Source: Flavobacterium cutihirudinis (GTDB lineage: Bacteria; Bacteroidota; Bacteroidia; Flavobacteriales; Flavobacteriaceae). From it: a DNA stretch of 64,000 bases. Position 1 is the first letter of the stretch; the number at the start of each line of letters is the position of its first letter. The stretch spans positions 62,001-126,000 of the forward strand of contig NZ_QRDQ01000012.1 in the NCBI RefSeq assembly GCF_003385895.1, in the 5' to 3' direction. This document shows positions 32,693 to 41,914 of the stretch, piece by piece. The translations under genes were made by a program, and so were the position numbers. The notes under the pieces were generated by a model. The model searched no databases and was not told the DNA's origin. It saw nothing but the letters and a program-made list of their open reading frames with translations.

Positions 32693-34471
32693 TTACATTC
32701 TCTCAGGAACTTCAATTCCCATTAATGTTAAGGCAGATTTAATTACCTCAGCAACCTTTTGAGAAAGCTGTACTCTAAAAATCTTTTTAGTTAAATCAAC
32801 TTCTCCTAAAATGTGAACTGATTGATAAAACGAATTATATTCTTTTACTAAATCATAAGTATAATTTGCAATCAACGCCGGGCTATGATTTTGTGCAGCA
32901 TTTTGAATTACTTCCGGGAAAAGTTCGATTTGTTTTACCAGCTCTTTTTCTTTTTCGTGAAGTTCTTCGATATTTGTTTTAGCAGAAAAATCAAAATCGG
33001 CTTTACGGATTATCGACTGAATTCTGGCATAAGTATATTGAATAAAAGGGCCTGTATTTCCAGCAAAATCAACAGATTCTTCCGGGTTAAACAAAATTCG
33101 TTTTTTAGGATCTACTTTTAAAATGTAATATTTCAATGCACCAAGACCAATCGTCTTATACAATTTTGCTTTTTCTTCAGCAGAATAGCTGTCCAATTTT
33201 CCTAAATCTTCCGAAATTTGTTTTGCTGTATCAGTCATATCCTGCATCAAATCATCTGCATCTACTACAGTTCCTTCACGGCTTTTCATTTTTCCTGAAG
33301 GCAAATCAACCATTCCGTATGATAAGTGATATAGACTTGAAGCCCAATCAAAACCTAATTTTTTCAAGATTAAGAACAAAACTTTAAAATGATAATCCTG
33401 TTCATTTCCAACAGTGTAAACCATTCCGCCAACATCCGGCATATCTTTTACACGCTGAATTGCTGTTCCAATATCCTGCGTCATGTAAACCGCAGTTCCA
33501 TCTGAACGTAAAACAATTTTACGATCAAGTCCTTCATCAGTCAAATCAATCCAAACTGAACCGTCAGGATCTTTTTCGAAAACACCTTTATCTAAACCTA
33601 CCTGGACAACATCTTTACCTAATAAATAAGTATTGCTTTCGTAATAATATTTATCAAAATTAACTCCTAGATTATTATAAGTCGTCGCAAACCCGTCATA
33701 AACCCATTGGTTCATCATTTTCCAAAGTTCAATAACTTTCTCGTCGCCAGCTTCCCACTTTTTAAGCATTTCTTGCGCTTCAATAATTATTGGAGCTTGT
33801 TTCTTTGCTTCTTCTTCGGTTTTTCCAGTTTCGATTAATTGGTTGATTTCAGCTTTATAAGCTTTATCAAATTCTACATAATATTTACCAACTAATTTAT
33901 CTCCTTTTAAATTTGAACTTTCCGGAGTTTCTCCGTTTCCGAATTTTTCCCAAGCCAACATTGACTTACAGATATGAATTCCACGATCGTTGATAATTTG
34001 AGTTTTATATACTTTTTTACCAGAAGCTTTAATAATTTCTGCAACAGAATATCCTAACAAATTGTTTCGAACGTGGCCTAAGTGTAAAGGCTTATTTGTA
34101 TTTGGCGAAGAATATTCGACCATAATTGCTTTCTCTTCCGGATTTGGAGTTACATATCCAAACTTTGTATTGTCTTTAATTTCATTGAAGAAATTCAGAT
34201 AATAACTATCTGATATTACAATATTCAAGAAACCTGATACAACATTAAAGCGCGCCACTTCAGAAACATTTTCAACCAGATAATTTCCAATTTTATTTCC
34301 TAATTCGGCAGGATTGCTTTTGATTACTTTCAACAGAGGAAAAATAACCATTGTAATATCGCCTTCAAACTCTTTTCTAGTTGTTTGAAATTCAATTTTA
34401 TCAACGGAAACATCAAATAATGCCTGTATTGCTTTTTGTATAGAAGGTGTAAGAATTTGTGATAATGACAT
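32693..34471 (-). CDS. argS: Arginyl-tRNA synthetase
   Basis: This 592-aa class I synthetase charges tRNA-Arg. The N-terminal additional domain (about 1-110) precedes the catalytic core with the HIGH-type motif LHLGH in NTNKPLHLGHVRN. The KMSKS counterpart is degenerate, as usual in ArgRS (GKMKSREG), and the C-terminal DALR anticodon-binding domain begins near 470. Length is normal. It is a single-gene unit with its own -7 box and terminator, flanked by the SusC/D operon and a divergent TonB receptor. Confidence 0.97.
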   Translation of the reverse strand: MSLSQILTPSIQKAIQALFDVSVDKIEFQTTRKEFEGDITMVIFPLLKVIKSNPAELGNKIGNYLVENVSEVARFNVVSGFLNIVISDSYYLNFFNEIKDNTKFGYVTPNPEEKAIMVEYSSPNTNKPLHLGHVRNNLLGYSVAEIIKASGKKVYKTQIINDRGIHICKSMLAWEKFGNGETPESSNLKGDKLVGKYYVEFDKAYKAEINQLIETGKTEEEAKKQAPIIIEAQEMLKKWEAGDEKVIELWKMMNQWVYDGFATTYNNLGVNFDKYYYESNTYLLGKDVVQVGLDKGVFEKDPDGSVWIDLTDEGLDRKIVLRSDGTAVYMTQDIGTAIQRVKDMPDVGGMVYTVGNEQDYHFKVLFLILKKLGFDWASSLYHLSYGMVDLPSGKMKSREGTVVDADDLMQDMTDTAKQISEDLGKLDSYSAEEKAKLYKTIGLGALKYYILKVDPKKRILFNPEESVDFAGNTGPFIQYTYARIQSIIRKADFDFSAKTNIEELHEKEKELVKQIELFPEVIQNAAQNHSPALIANYTYDLVKEYNSFYQSVHILGEVDLTKKIFRVQLSQKVAEVIKSALTLMGIEVPERM

Positions 34472-34492
34472 GTAAACTTATTTTAAAGTGAG

Positions 34493-34500
34493 CAAAGATA
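34493..34500 (-). promoter_or_regulatory. -7 box TATCTTTG for argS
   Basis: This TAnnTTTG match on the minus strand lies 21 bases before the argS ATG. Confidence 0.5.
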
Positions 34501-34794
34501 CTGCTTATTCATCAATTAGAGAAAACGATAAACATATAAAATCACACAAACCACTAAGAATTTCTTAAAAATCATTTTCTTTTGAATGTTAAAATTATCA
34601 AAAAATTAAAACGCTAATCTCCTATAAAACAGGCAATCTTCATTTACACTTAAAAAAAAATAATTTTATTCTGTAACATAACCATACCAAAAGAGTCTTA
34701 ATAGGAACTTCGAATTCATTTGGAGCGAAAAAAAACTAAACAAAAACAAGAAAACAAATCATCATCAATCAAATCAAATAATCACTTAATTATT

Positions 34795-37212
34795 ATGAAA
34801 CTAAAATTTTTTCTGTTTGCATTATTAAGCATTATTGCAACAGCACAAGCCCAAAACAACGGAACGGTCTCCGGAAAAATTACTGAAAAATCAAACAACG
34901 CACCAATTTCTTATGCTACGGTGTCAATCAAAGACAATGGCAAAGTTATTTCTGGTGTAAACACTGACGACAATGGTGATTTTACAATAAAAAACTTAGC
35001 CTTAAAAAATTATACAATCGAAATTCAGTATATCGGATTTAGAAAATATATTGGTTCTTTAATTTTAAGCGAAAACAAAAAAACGGCTACCATCAATATT
35101 TCTCTTGAAGAAGAAGCAACACAATTAAAAGGTGTAAATATTGTTGCGGAACGTTCTACAATCGAACAAAAAATAGACCGAAAAGTAATTACCGTTGGAA
35201 AAGATTTAACTACCGCAGGAGCTTCTGCTTCTGATATTATGAGCAATATTCCATCTGTAAATGTAGATCAGGACGGAAAACTTTCGCTTCGCGGAAATGA
35301 CAATGTTCGTGTATTAATTGACGGAAGACCTTCGAACATCGATCCTGCGCAATTATTAAAACAGATTCCATCGACTTCAATCAAAAAAATTGAGTTGATT
35401 ACGAATCCAAGTGCTAAATACAATCCTGAAGGAATGTCGGGAATTATAAATATTGTTTTGCACAAAAATGCAAATACTGGTTTCAACGGAACCTACAGTG
35501 GTGGTATTACTTTTGGAGAAACTGCAAAATACAATCAGTCATTAGACTTGAATTATAAAACCGGAAAAGTAAATTTCTTTGGAAATGCTGGTCAAAACTT
35601 TGGTACTTATTACAATGATGGACAAATCTTTAGACTTGATCAGGATGTAAGACAAAAATTAGACATTTCGAACGAAAATGATAATTACTTGTACAAACTA
35701 GGAATGGATTATTTGATTGATGACAAAAACACTTTGTCTTTTTATACCAATCAAAACAAATCGACCGGAAACGGAATTGTAAACACTGATATTAATTATT
35801 ACAATGGCGATCCGGATGTTTTAAACATTTACCAACATTCAAATTACAAAGGACCAAGTAAAACAGGAACTTATAATTTAGCTTACAAACATATTTTTGA
35901 CAAAGAAGGACATACTTTAGATTTTGAAGGGAATTACAGCGATACAAAAGTGGGACAAAATGCTGCTTTCGATACAAAAACAACAAAACCAGATAACTCA
36001 GCAAATTCTATTGTTTATAATGATCAAATTGGTGACCGAAGAAAATTAAGCACCATAAATGTTGATTACGTAAACCCATTAAACGAAAAAACTACTCTTG
36101 AAGCTGGTGCCGAAGCAAGAATAACAAGAACAAACAATGATTACAACACAGGTAATCCATTGGTGCCTATTGATGAAAGAATTTCTAACTATACTTACGA
36201 CACTGATATTTATTCAGCTTACGTAACATTTGGTCAAAAATTTAAAAAATTTAGCTACCAAGTAGGAACTCGTTTTGAGAGCTACAAAGTGATAGCAAAC
36301 TTAAACTATGGTCAGGAAAAATTTAATGATGATTATATCACACTATATCCATCAGCTTATTTAACTTATAACCTAAATGAAAAAAATGTTTTACAATTTA
36401 GTTATAGCCGTCGTGTTGATCGACCAAGTTTAGAACAGACAAAACCTATTCGTGAGTTTTCAACTCCTTTAGTAACGTCATACGGAAATCCTGAATTAAG
36501 ACCTCAGTTTACAAACTCTGTAGAAGTAAATTACACTAAAACTCTTGAAAAAGGAAGCATAACCGCAGGTGTTTTCGTAAGAAGAATTAACGATCAAATT
36601 AGCAGAACTTTAAGTCCAGATCCAAATGATGAATCAGGATATAAACAAATTTTAGGCTTCACGAATTATGATAATAGTAGTTCTTATGGTTTTGATGTTT
36701 CGTTAAATTATAAGCTTACAAAATGGTGGGATATTCAACCATCGATTGACTTTTCAAGCATAAATCAGCATGGTGTAGTTTTCCAACTTGATCCTACAAC
36801 AGGTAAAAATTTAGCATTTGAACGTAGTGTCACAACATCAGCATTTAATGCTCGTATGAACTCTAACTTCAAACCAACAAAACGTTTAAGCTTTTTATTA
36901 TTCGGTTTTTACAGAGGACCGGTTGAAGAAGTTCAACAAAAAAGAAAAGAAATGTACAAAATGGACATTGGAACACGTTATACATTGTTAGACAACAAGA
37001 TGAATATCAGTGTACGTTTTAATGACGTTTTCAATACAATGCGATATGCTTTTGACGGAATTTATCCTTACCCACAAACAGGAGAGTTTACATGGGAAAG
37101 TCAAACAGTATATTTAGGTTTAACATATAACTTTGGTGGCGGAAAAATCAAAAATTTACAGCGCAAGCAAAGAGAAGATAACACTAATAAAGGTGGTGGA
37201 GGGATGTTTTAA
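34795..37212 (+). CDS. TonB-dependent receptor, outer membrane beta-barrel family
   Basis: I place the start at ATG 34795, where a signal peptide begins (MKLKFFLF to AQAQ). The frame opens earlier at a TTG, but that stretch is Lys/Asn-rich and signal-less. The 805-aa protein has a carboxypeptidase-like domain (about 25-105), a plug with GNDNVRVLIDGRPSN and NPSAKYNPEGMSGIINIVL, and a barrel of the OMP_b-brl_3 type. It ends in a KGGGGMF tail instead of the usual terminal aromatic strand. It stands alone; its ligand is unknown, and iron complexes or peptides are common for the family. Confidence 0.88.
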   Translation: MKLKFFLFALLSIIATAQAQNNGTVSGKITEKSNNAPISYATVSIKDNGKVISGVNTDDNGDFTIKNLALKNYTIEIQYIGFRKYIGSLILSENKKTATINISLEEEATQLKGVNIVAERSTIEQKIDRKVITVGKDLTTAGASASDIMSNIPSVNVDQDGKLSLRGNDNVRVLIDGRPSNIDPAQLLKQIPSTSIKKIELITNPSAKYNPEGMSGIINIVLHKNANTGFNGTYSGGITFGETAKYNQSLDLNYKTGKVNFFGNAGQNFGTYYNDGQIFRLDQDVRQKLDISNENDNYLYKLGMDYLIDDKNTLSFYTNQNKSTGNGIVNTDINYYNGDPDVLNIYQHSNYKGPSKTGTYNLAYKHIFDKEGHTLDFEGNYSDTKVGQNAAFDTKTTKPDNSANSIVYNDQIGDRRKLSTINVDYVNPLNEKTTLEAGAEARITRTNNDYNTGNPLVPIDERISNYTYDTDIYSAYVTFGQKFKKFSYQVGTRFESYKVIANLNYGQEKFNDDYITLYPSAYLTYNLNEKNVLQFSYSRRVDRPSLEQTKPIREFSTPLVTSYGNPELRPQFTNSVEVNYTKTLEKGSITAGVFVRRINDQISRTLSPDPNDESGYKQILGFTNYDNSSSYGFDVSLNYKLTKWWDIQPSIDFSSINQHGVVFQLDPTTGKNLAFERSVTTSAFNARMNSNFKPTKRLSFLLFGFYRGPVEEVQQKRKEMYKMDIGTRYTLLDNKMNISVRFNDVFNTMRYAFDGIYPYPQTGEFTWESQTVYLGLTYNFGGGKIKNLQRKQREDNTNKGGGGMF

Positions 37213-37255
37213 TTCCGCTTTTATTAGTAGATTTTAATAGTTCTTGTAGAAAAGA

Positions 37256-37288
37256 AAAGTCTGGAGTATGCCAACTCCAGGCTTTTTA
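37256..37288. terminator. Terminator between convergent receptor and cutC genes
   Basis: The stem agtctggagt / actccaggct has one wobble mismatch and a following T-run. Confidence 0.65.
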
Positions 37289-37300
37289 TTATGTTGTCGT

Positions 37301-37972
37301 TTATAGAAAATTTCGCAATTCTTTGATTTCTTCCGCATTAGCTGTTTCACTTGAGTCGGTTATTGCAGATGAATGATAAAAAGTTGGGGTTAACTTTTCC
37401 TGTAATAATTTAATATTCGAGGATCGTAAACCACCGCCCGGCATAATTTCAATACGATCTTTAGCAAGCTTTTGAATCTCGATCAAATCAAAAATTCCTT
37501 CTTCGACATTCTTTCCGCGCCCTGAAGTTAGAATAGTTTGAAATCCACAATCAATCACATCTTCAAGTCCTTGTTCAATAGAATCAACTACATCAAAAGC
37601 TCTGTGAAAAGTACAAGAAAGCGGACTGGATAAATTTACTAATTCCTGATTTTGGCTTTTATTTACACTTCCATCAGCATTTAGAATTCCGAAAACAAAA
37701 CCATCAACACCCAATTTTTTAAATTGTTTAATATCTTGTTTCATTTCCGTAAACTCTTCATCAGTGTAAACAAAATCTCCACCTCTGGGCCTAATAATGA
37801 CGTGCATTTTGATGTTCAATTTTTCACGAACTCTCACTGCAAGAATCGAGTTAGGTGTAGTACCGCCCAAATGCATATTATCACATAATTCTATACGATC
37901 GGCACCACTTTCCTGTGCAATTATCGCCGAGTCATAATTAAAACATGCTATTTCTAGTTGATTTTTTTTCAT
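37301..37972 (-). CDS. cutC: CutC family protein
   Basis: I use ATG 37972 (MKKNQLEIACF); an in-frame start at 38023 would add 17 residues not expected in the family. The 223-aa TIM-barrel protein shows the hallmark GADRIELCDN, GGTTPN, IRPRGGDFVY and LTSGRG motifs. CutC was named for copper homeostasis, but its biochemical role is unsettled. The C-terminus (FYHSSAI) is intact, so the protein is complete, near the short end of the usual range. It is flanked by terminators on both sides and probably transcribed alone. Confidence 0.9.
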   Translation of the reverse strand: MKKNQLEIACFNYDSAIIAQESGADRIELCDNMHLGGTTPNSILAVRVREKLNIKMHVIIRPRGGDFVYTDEEFTEMKQDIKQFKKLGVDGFVFGILNADGSVNKSQNQELVNLSSPLSCTFHRAFDVVDSIEQGLEDVIDCGFQTILTSGRGKNVEEGIFDLIEIQKLAKDRIEIMPGGGLRSSNIKLLQEKLTPTFYHSSAITDSSETANAEEIKELRNFL

Positions 37973-38061
37973 TTTAAGTAAAACTTGATTTTCTATTCTT
38001 TCATTCTCTGTTGTTTTAATCACAAGGTCAAAAACAACAATTATTTAATCCCACTAAATTA

Positions 38062-38095
38062 TAAAAAAACCTGCTCTAAAAAAGAGCAGGTTTTA
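38062..38095 (-). terminator. Terminator of fabH
   Basis: The stem aaacctgctct / agagcaggttt has its T-run on the minus strand, 24 bases past the fabH stop. Confidence 0.85.
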
Positions 38096-38118
38096 AATAT
38101 AATGCAAGATGAATTAAT

Positions 38119-39126
38119 TTACCATTTAATGATAGCACTCGCCCAAGTGAATCCACTTCCAAAAGCTGCTAAAACTACTGTATCTCCAGATTTAATTTTC
38201 CCTTGTTCCCAAGCTTCTGTCAATGCAATCGGAATAGAAGCTGCTGTAGTATTACCGTACTTCTGAATATTATTGTGCACCTGATCATCAGATAATTTGA
38301 ACTTATTCTGAATGAATTGCGAAATCCTTAAGTTTGCCTGATGCGGGATAAGCATATCAATATCTGAAACCTGCAATCCGTTTGCCTCCAAACCTTCATT
38401 AATAACTTCTGCAAAACGAACAACAGCATTTTTAAATACAAACTGACCGTTCATGTATGGATAATAACTTTCGTCATTTGGATCGTTGTCTGCAATAATA
38501 TCAGTTACCCAACGCGCTCCCATTCCTGGTGCTTGCAATGCTAATTCTTCAGCATGCTGTCCTTCTGAATGTAAATGCGTTGACAAAATTCCTTTTGTCA
38601 AATCTTCTTCACGGCTTAAAACCGCTGCTCCTGCTCCATCACCAAAAATTACTGAAACACCACGACCACGAGTTGTCATATCCAATCCGGTTGAATGAAC
38701 TTCTGAACCGATTACCAAAATGTTTTTATACATTCCGGTTTTAATATATTGATCTGCAACAGAAATAGCGTAAACAAAACCTGAACATTGGTTTCTTACA
38801 TCTAACGCCCCAACGGTTCTTAATCCTAAATCACGCTGAACTAAAACTCCAGGACCTGGAAAATAATAATCAGGACTTAATGTAGCAAAAACTACAAAGT
38901 CAATATCTTCCTTGGCTACACCAGAACGTTCTATAGCAATTTTAGCTGCTTTAACTCCCATTGAAGTTGTCGTATCTTCACCACGAATAATATGTCTTCT
39001 TTCCTGAATTCCTGTTCTTTCCTGAATCCATTCATCATTGGTGTCCATAATCTTAGACAAATCATCATTGGTTACAACATTAGAAGGAACATAATATCCT
39101 AAGCCCGCTATTTTTGAATGATACAT
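38119..39126 (-). CDS. fabH: 3-oxoacyl-ACP synthase III (KASIII)
   Basis: This 335-aa enzyme condenses an acyl-CoA primer with malonyl-ACP to start fatty acid synthesis; in Flavobacterium branched primers are typical. The catalytic Cys114 is in NQCSGF, the His is in IPHQANLRI and the Asn in GNTTAASIP. The thiolase-type fold and length match the family. The standalone position, away from fab/plsX genes, suggests it could be one of several KASIII copies, so the primer preference is uncertain. A -7 box lies 33 bases upstream. Confidence 0.94.
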   Translation of the reverse strand: MYHSKIAGLGYYVPSNVVTNDDLSKIMDTNDEWIQERTGIQERRHIIRGEDTTTSMGVKAAKIAIERSGVAKEDIDFVVFATLSPDYYFPGPGVLVQRDLGLRTVGALDVRNQCSGFVYAISVADQYIKTGMYKNILVIGSEVHSTGLDMTTRGRGVSVIFGDGAGAAVLSREEDLTKGILSTHLHSEGQHAEELALQAPGMGARWVTDIIADNDPNDESYYPYMNGQFVFKNAVVRFAEVINEGLEANGLQVSDIDMLIPHQANLRISQFIQNKFKLSDDQVHNNIQKYGNTTAASIPIALTEAWEQGKIKSGDTVVLAAFGSGFTWASAIIKW

Positions 39127-39158
39127 ATTCTTTTATTATTTGTTAAAAAATTGGATTG

Positions 39159-39166
39159 CAAATTTA
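39159..39166 (-). promoter_or_regulatory. -7 box TAAATTTG for fabH
   Basis: This TAnnTTTG match on the minus strand lies 33 bases before the ATG. The rest of the 39127-39419 gap is AT-rich with no further feature except the terminator at its left end. Confidence 0.5.
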
Positions 39167-39381
39167 CGTATACTTTAAAACATAAGCACCCAAATTACTA
39201 TTTTTTTCGTTATTAGCAATTTAATATACTTTAATAATACGATCATTTAAAACCATTTCTATTTTGAATAAACAGTTTTTGGAGTAAATATATGAGAAGA
39301 ATAAAAAATATGATCTAAAATCAAGATACATTTTCAGCTTTTGTTTAACTTTTATTCTACCTGAGATTTTTTATTAAAAAA

Positions 39382-39415
39382 TAAAACCCAACAATTTTGC
39401 AATCGTCGGGTTTGT
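39382..39415 (-). terminator. Terminator of the ABC ATPase gene
   Basis: The imperfect stem aaaccca...tcgggttt has an A-rich left flank (T-run on the minus strand), just past the stop at 39420. Confidence 0.6.
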
Positions 39416-39419
39416 AGTT

Positions 39420-40370
39420 TTATAGATAATTTAATGCCAGGAAAATCTCTTGCTCCAAAGGCAAATCAATTTCACTTTCAAAAAAGATTAATTGGCGTTT
39501 GTAGACCGTTTCAATCAGATAATGATTTCCTCTAAAATAAGTTCGTCTGATTTTTACCGGAAGTTTTGATTCGCCCACCATTTTAAACTGATGCGGATAT
39601 ACTAATGTTTTATGCGTTTCGTCATTGTAATCAAGCAGCAAATGTGTTGCAACCTCATTGACTTCTCCAAATAAAGAAGCAACATATTTGGTTTGTGGAT
39701 CTTCGTAAATTTTTGTTGGATTTCCTTTTGTAATAACTTCCCCGCTTCTCATTACGATTGTTTCATCTGCGAATGATAAGGCATCGGTGCTGTCGTGTGT
39801 AGCAATTATACAAGTAATACCTTTTTGTTTTAGATATCTAAATAAATTTCGGCGCAAAGCATTTTTTCTAAAAGCATCAATTTGGCTAAAAGGTTCATCA
39901 AGCAAAATTACTTCCGGCTCTAAAGCTAATACACGCACAAGCGCAACCCTTTGTTGTTGACCTCCACTTAAAAATTTTGCTTTTACATTAGAGAATTGTT
40001 CCATTTCGACCATCTCCAATAATTCCTGAACACGCAGTTTTTTCATATTTGCAAATCCGTTCGATAAGAATTTCCCAACATTTTCGGCCACTGTTTCATA
40101 CGGAGACAAATCGAAATCCTGTGCCAGATATTTCATAAAAGGCATTCCGGGAATCAAATTAAACTTTGGCCCTAAGATGGGTTTTTCGTTATAAAAAATC
40201 TTCCCTTCATCCAGATCATACAAGCCGTAAATTAATTTTAGAAGTGTACTTTTCCCGCATCCACTTTCGCCAATAATGGCAATATTTTCGCCTTTATTAA
40301 TAGAAAAAGAAACGTTTTTTATAACGGGTTTATCAGTATACGAAAAAGAAATATTTTGAATGTCGAGCAT
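39420..40370 (-). CDS. ABC transporter ATP-binding protein (orphan)
   Basis: The start is ATG 40370; a TTG further upstream lies inside the -7 box and is rejected. The 316-aa protein has Walker A GESGCGKST at 34-42, the signature LSGGQQQR near 130, Walker B VILLDEPF, and the H-loop IATHDS. The C-terminal region of about 90 residues resembles the TOBE-type extension of spermidine, sulfate or iron importers. No permease or binding protein is nearby, so it must pair with distant subunits or act alone. Substrate unknown. Confidence 0.9.
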   Translation of the reverse strand: MLDIQNISFSYTDKPVIKNVSFSINKGENIAIIGESGCGKSTLLKLIYGLYDLDEGKIFYNEKPILGPKFNLIPGMPFMKYLAQDFDLSPYETVAENVGKFLSNGFANMKKLRVQELLEMVEMEQFSNVKAKFLSGGQQQRVALVRVLALEPEVILLDEPFSQIDAFRKNALRRNLFRYLKQKGITCIIATHDSTDALSFADETIVMRSGEVITKGNPTKIYEDPQTKYVASLFGEVNEVATHLLLDYNDETHKTLVYPHQFKMVGESKLPVKIRRTYFRGNHYLIETVYKRQLIFFESEIDLPLEQEIFLALNYL

Positions 40371-40388
40371 GTGTTCTATTTGAGAGTT

Positions 40389-40396
40389 CAAATTTA
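40389..40396 (-). promoter_or_regulatory. -7 box TAAATTTG for the ABC ATPase gene
   Basis: This TAnnTTTG match on the minus strand lies 18 bases before ATG 40370. It overlaps the alternative TTG start and so decides for the ATG. Confidence 0.55.
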
Positions 40397-40417
40397 CAAT
40401 GTTTAATTTCTAAAGTC

Positions 40418-40453
40418 AAAAAAAAAGCTGCTTCAATTAGAAACAGCTTTTAA
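40418..40453 (-). terminator. Terminator of the OmpA/lipocalin operon
   Basis: The stem aaaagctg..ttc / gaaacagctttt has its T-run on the minus strand, about 20 bases past the stop at 40475. Confidence 0.75.
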
Positions 40454-40474
40454 TTTTTTTTATTGTATCTGAAA

Positions 40475-41170
40475 TTATTTTCCAGCTTCAGCTTTAGCGT
40501 CATTTACCATTTTGTCGTTTGCTGTAATTGCAAATTCAACACGACGGTTTTGACTTCTTCCTTCTGGTGTATCATTTGTAGCAATTGGATCAGCAATTCC
40601 TAAACCTGAAGTTTTGAAACGACTTGCTTTTAATCCTTTTGAAACTAAATAAGCTTGTACCGAAGCAGCTCTTTGTCCTGAAAGTGTTAAGTTATATTCT
40701 GGTTTACCAGTGTTATCAGTATAACCGAAAATTTCAATATTAGTATCTCCATAATCATTAAATACAGGAACTAATTTATCTAAATTTGCTTTCGCTGTAG
40801 CAGTCAAAGTCGATTTGTTAGTATCAAAACGAACAGCATTTTCGTTAAGTGTCAAGTGAATTCCTTCACCTACTCTTTCAACATCTGCACCTGGAAGCGC
40901 CTGATCGATTTCACGAGCTTGTTTATCCATTTTGTTTCCAATAAGAGCACCAGTTCCACCACCAACAGCAGCTCCAATAGCAGCTCCTAAAGCAGCATTA
41001 CCACCTTTTCCTAAGTTGTTACCTAAAATTCCACCAATAACACCTCCGGCAACCGCACCAATTCCGGCACCTTTTTGTGTATTGTTTGCATTTTGAACTG
41101 ATTCACAGCTTACAAAAAAACTACTTAATACAAGTAAACTACTCAATCCTAAAACTTTTATCTTTCTCAT
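40475..41170 (-). CDS. OmpA family lipoprotein with glycine zipper
   Basis: This 231-aa lipoprotein has a signal ending FFVSC (Cys about 22). A glycine-zipper region (about 37-85, GAGIGAVAGGVIGGILG-type repeats) could insert in a membrane or oligomerise. An OmpA/MotB peptidoglycan-binding domain follows (about 105-222) with FDTNKSTL, EIFGYTDNTG, NLTLSGQRA and NRRVEFAI motifs. It should tether the outer membrane to peptidoglycan. The lipocalin-like lipoprotein gene ends 30 bases upstream, so they form an operon. Confidence 0.93.
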   Translation of the reverse strand: MRKIKVLGLSSLLVLSSFFVSCESVQNANNTQKGAGIGAVAGGVIGGILGNNLGKGGNAALGAAIGAAVGGGTGALIGNKMDKQAREIDQALPGADVERVGEGIHLTLNENAVRFDTNKSTLTATAKANLDKLVPVFNDYGDTNIEIFGYTDNTGKPEYNLTLSGQRAASVQAYLVSKGLKASRFKTSGLGIADPIATNDTPEGRSQNRRVEFAITANDKMVNDAKAEAGK

Positions 41171-41200
41171 CTGTATATATTTTTATATTAATTGGATTTT

Positions 41201-41710
41201 TTAGTTAGCTCTTTGAAATTGGTAAACTACATCTTTAACTTGTCCACCAACATTTATATTATCAATTAATTGAAAAGAACTTTCAGAAACACTTCCAACT
41301 TTAAGCAGGTATCCATCTCTTACTTTTTTTGCTTTTACACCTGCATCAAGAATTTTAAGTACAAACATACCTTGATCATTAATACTCCAAACAATTGGTG
41401 AATTAAAAGCGGTACAACTTGGTGCTGTTAAAGCCATTGATCCTTTATTATTATTTGAAATAAAATTCCAAGTACTACCAATAAAACATTTTGAATCTGC
41501 AAGATCAAATGAATTTACTTTGATATAATCAGATCCCGGGTAGGATACATTGGTTAATACCCAATTTCCTTTAAATGCAACCTGAGTTTTTTTGTCAAGT
41601 TTCGTAGAAAGTGTTGGAGACTGTGCTTCTGTTGAAGCTGTTGTTGACGAAGCCGATTTACACGCAAAAAACATCACGGCAACCAAGCATATAAAAATAC
41701 TCTTCTTCAT
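41201..41710 (-). CDS. Lipocalin-like lipoprotein
   Basis: This 169-aa lipoprotein has a signal ending FFACK (Cys about 16), then a Ser/Thr-rich linker (about 19-45). A compact beta-rich domain with GNWVLTNVSYPG, IGSTWNFISNN and SFQLIDN resembles the lipocalin-like (Blc/DUF4923-type) proteins of Flavobacteria. It probably sits in the outer membrane, and its ligand is unknown. It is the first gene of an operon with the OmpA lipoprotein, preceded by a -7 box 52 bases upstream. Two cysteines in the mature domain could form a disulfide. Confidence 0.8.
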   Translation of the reverse strand: MKKSIFICLVAVMFFACKSASSTTASTEAQSPTLSTKLDKKTQVAFKGNWVLTNVSYPGSDYIKVNSFDLADSKCFIGSTWNFISNNNKGSMALTAPSCTAFNSPIVWSINDQGMFVLKILDAGVKAKKVRDGYLLKVGSVSESSFQLIDNINVGGQVKDVVYQFQRAN

Positions 41711-41762
41711 TTGTACAATTTTTTATGGATTAATATTTTGCTTTTTAACAATTATTGTAGCA

Positions 41763-41770
41763 CAAATATA
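41763..41770 (-). promoter_or_regulatory. -7 box TATATTTG for the lipocalin/OmpA operon
   Basis: This TAnnTTTG match on the minus strand lies 52 bases before the ATG at 41710. Confidence 0.5.
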
Positions 41771-41914
41771 CGATTCGTTAAGATATTTTGTCTTCCAAAA
41801 TCTATTTATTTTCTTTCAAAATTAACACTTCCGACATTTTGTCACCCAAAAAACAATTGGTATTCTATTTGAATAAATGAAAATCATCACATTAAACTCA
41901 AAAATTAAAAAAAT

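Noticed and set aside
41820..41914. CIRCE or sigma-32-type heat-shock promoter before htpG
   Set aside because: No inverted repeat of the CIRCE type and no convincing -35/-10 pair was found in this AT-rich leader.
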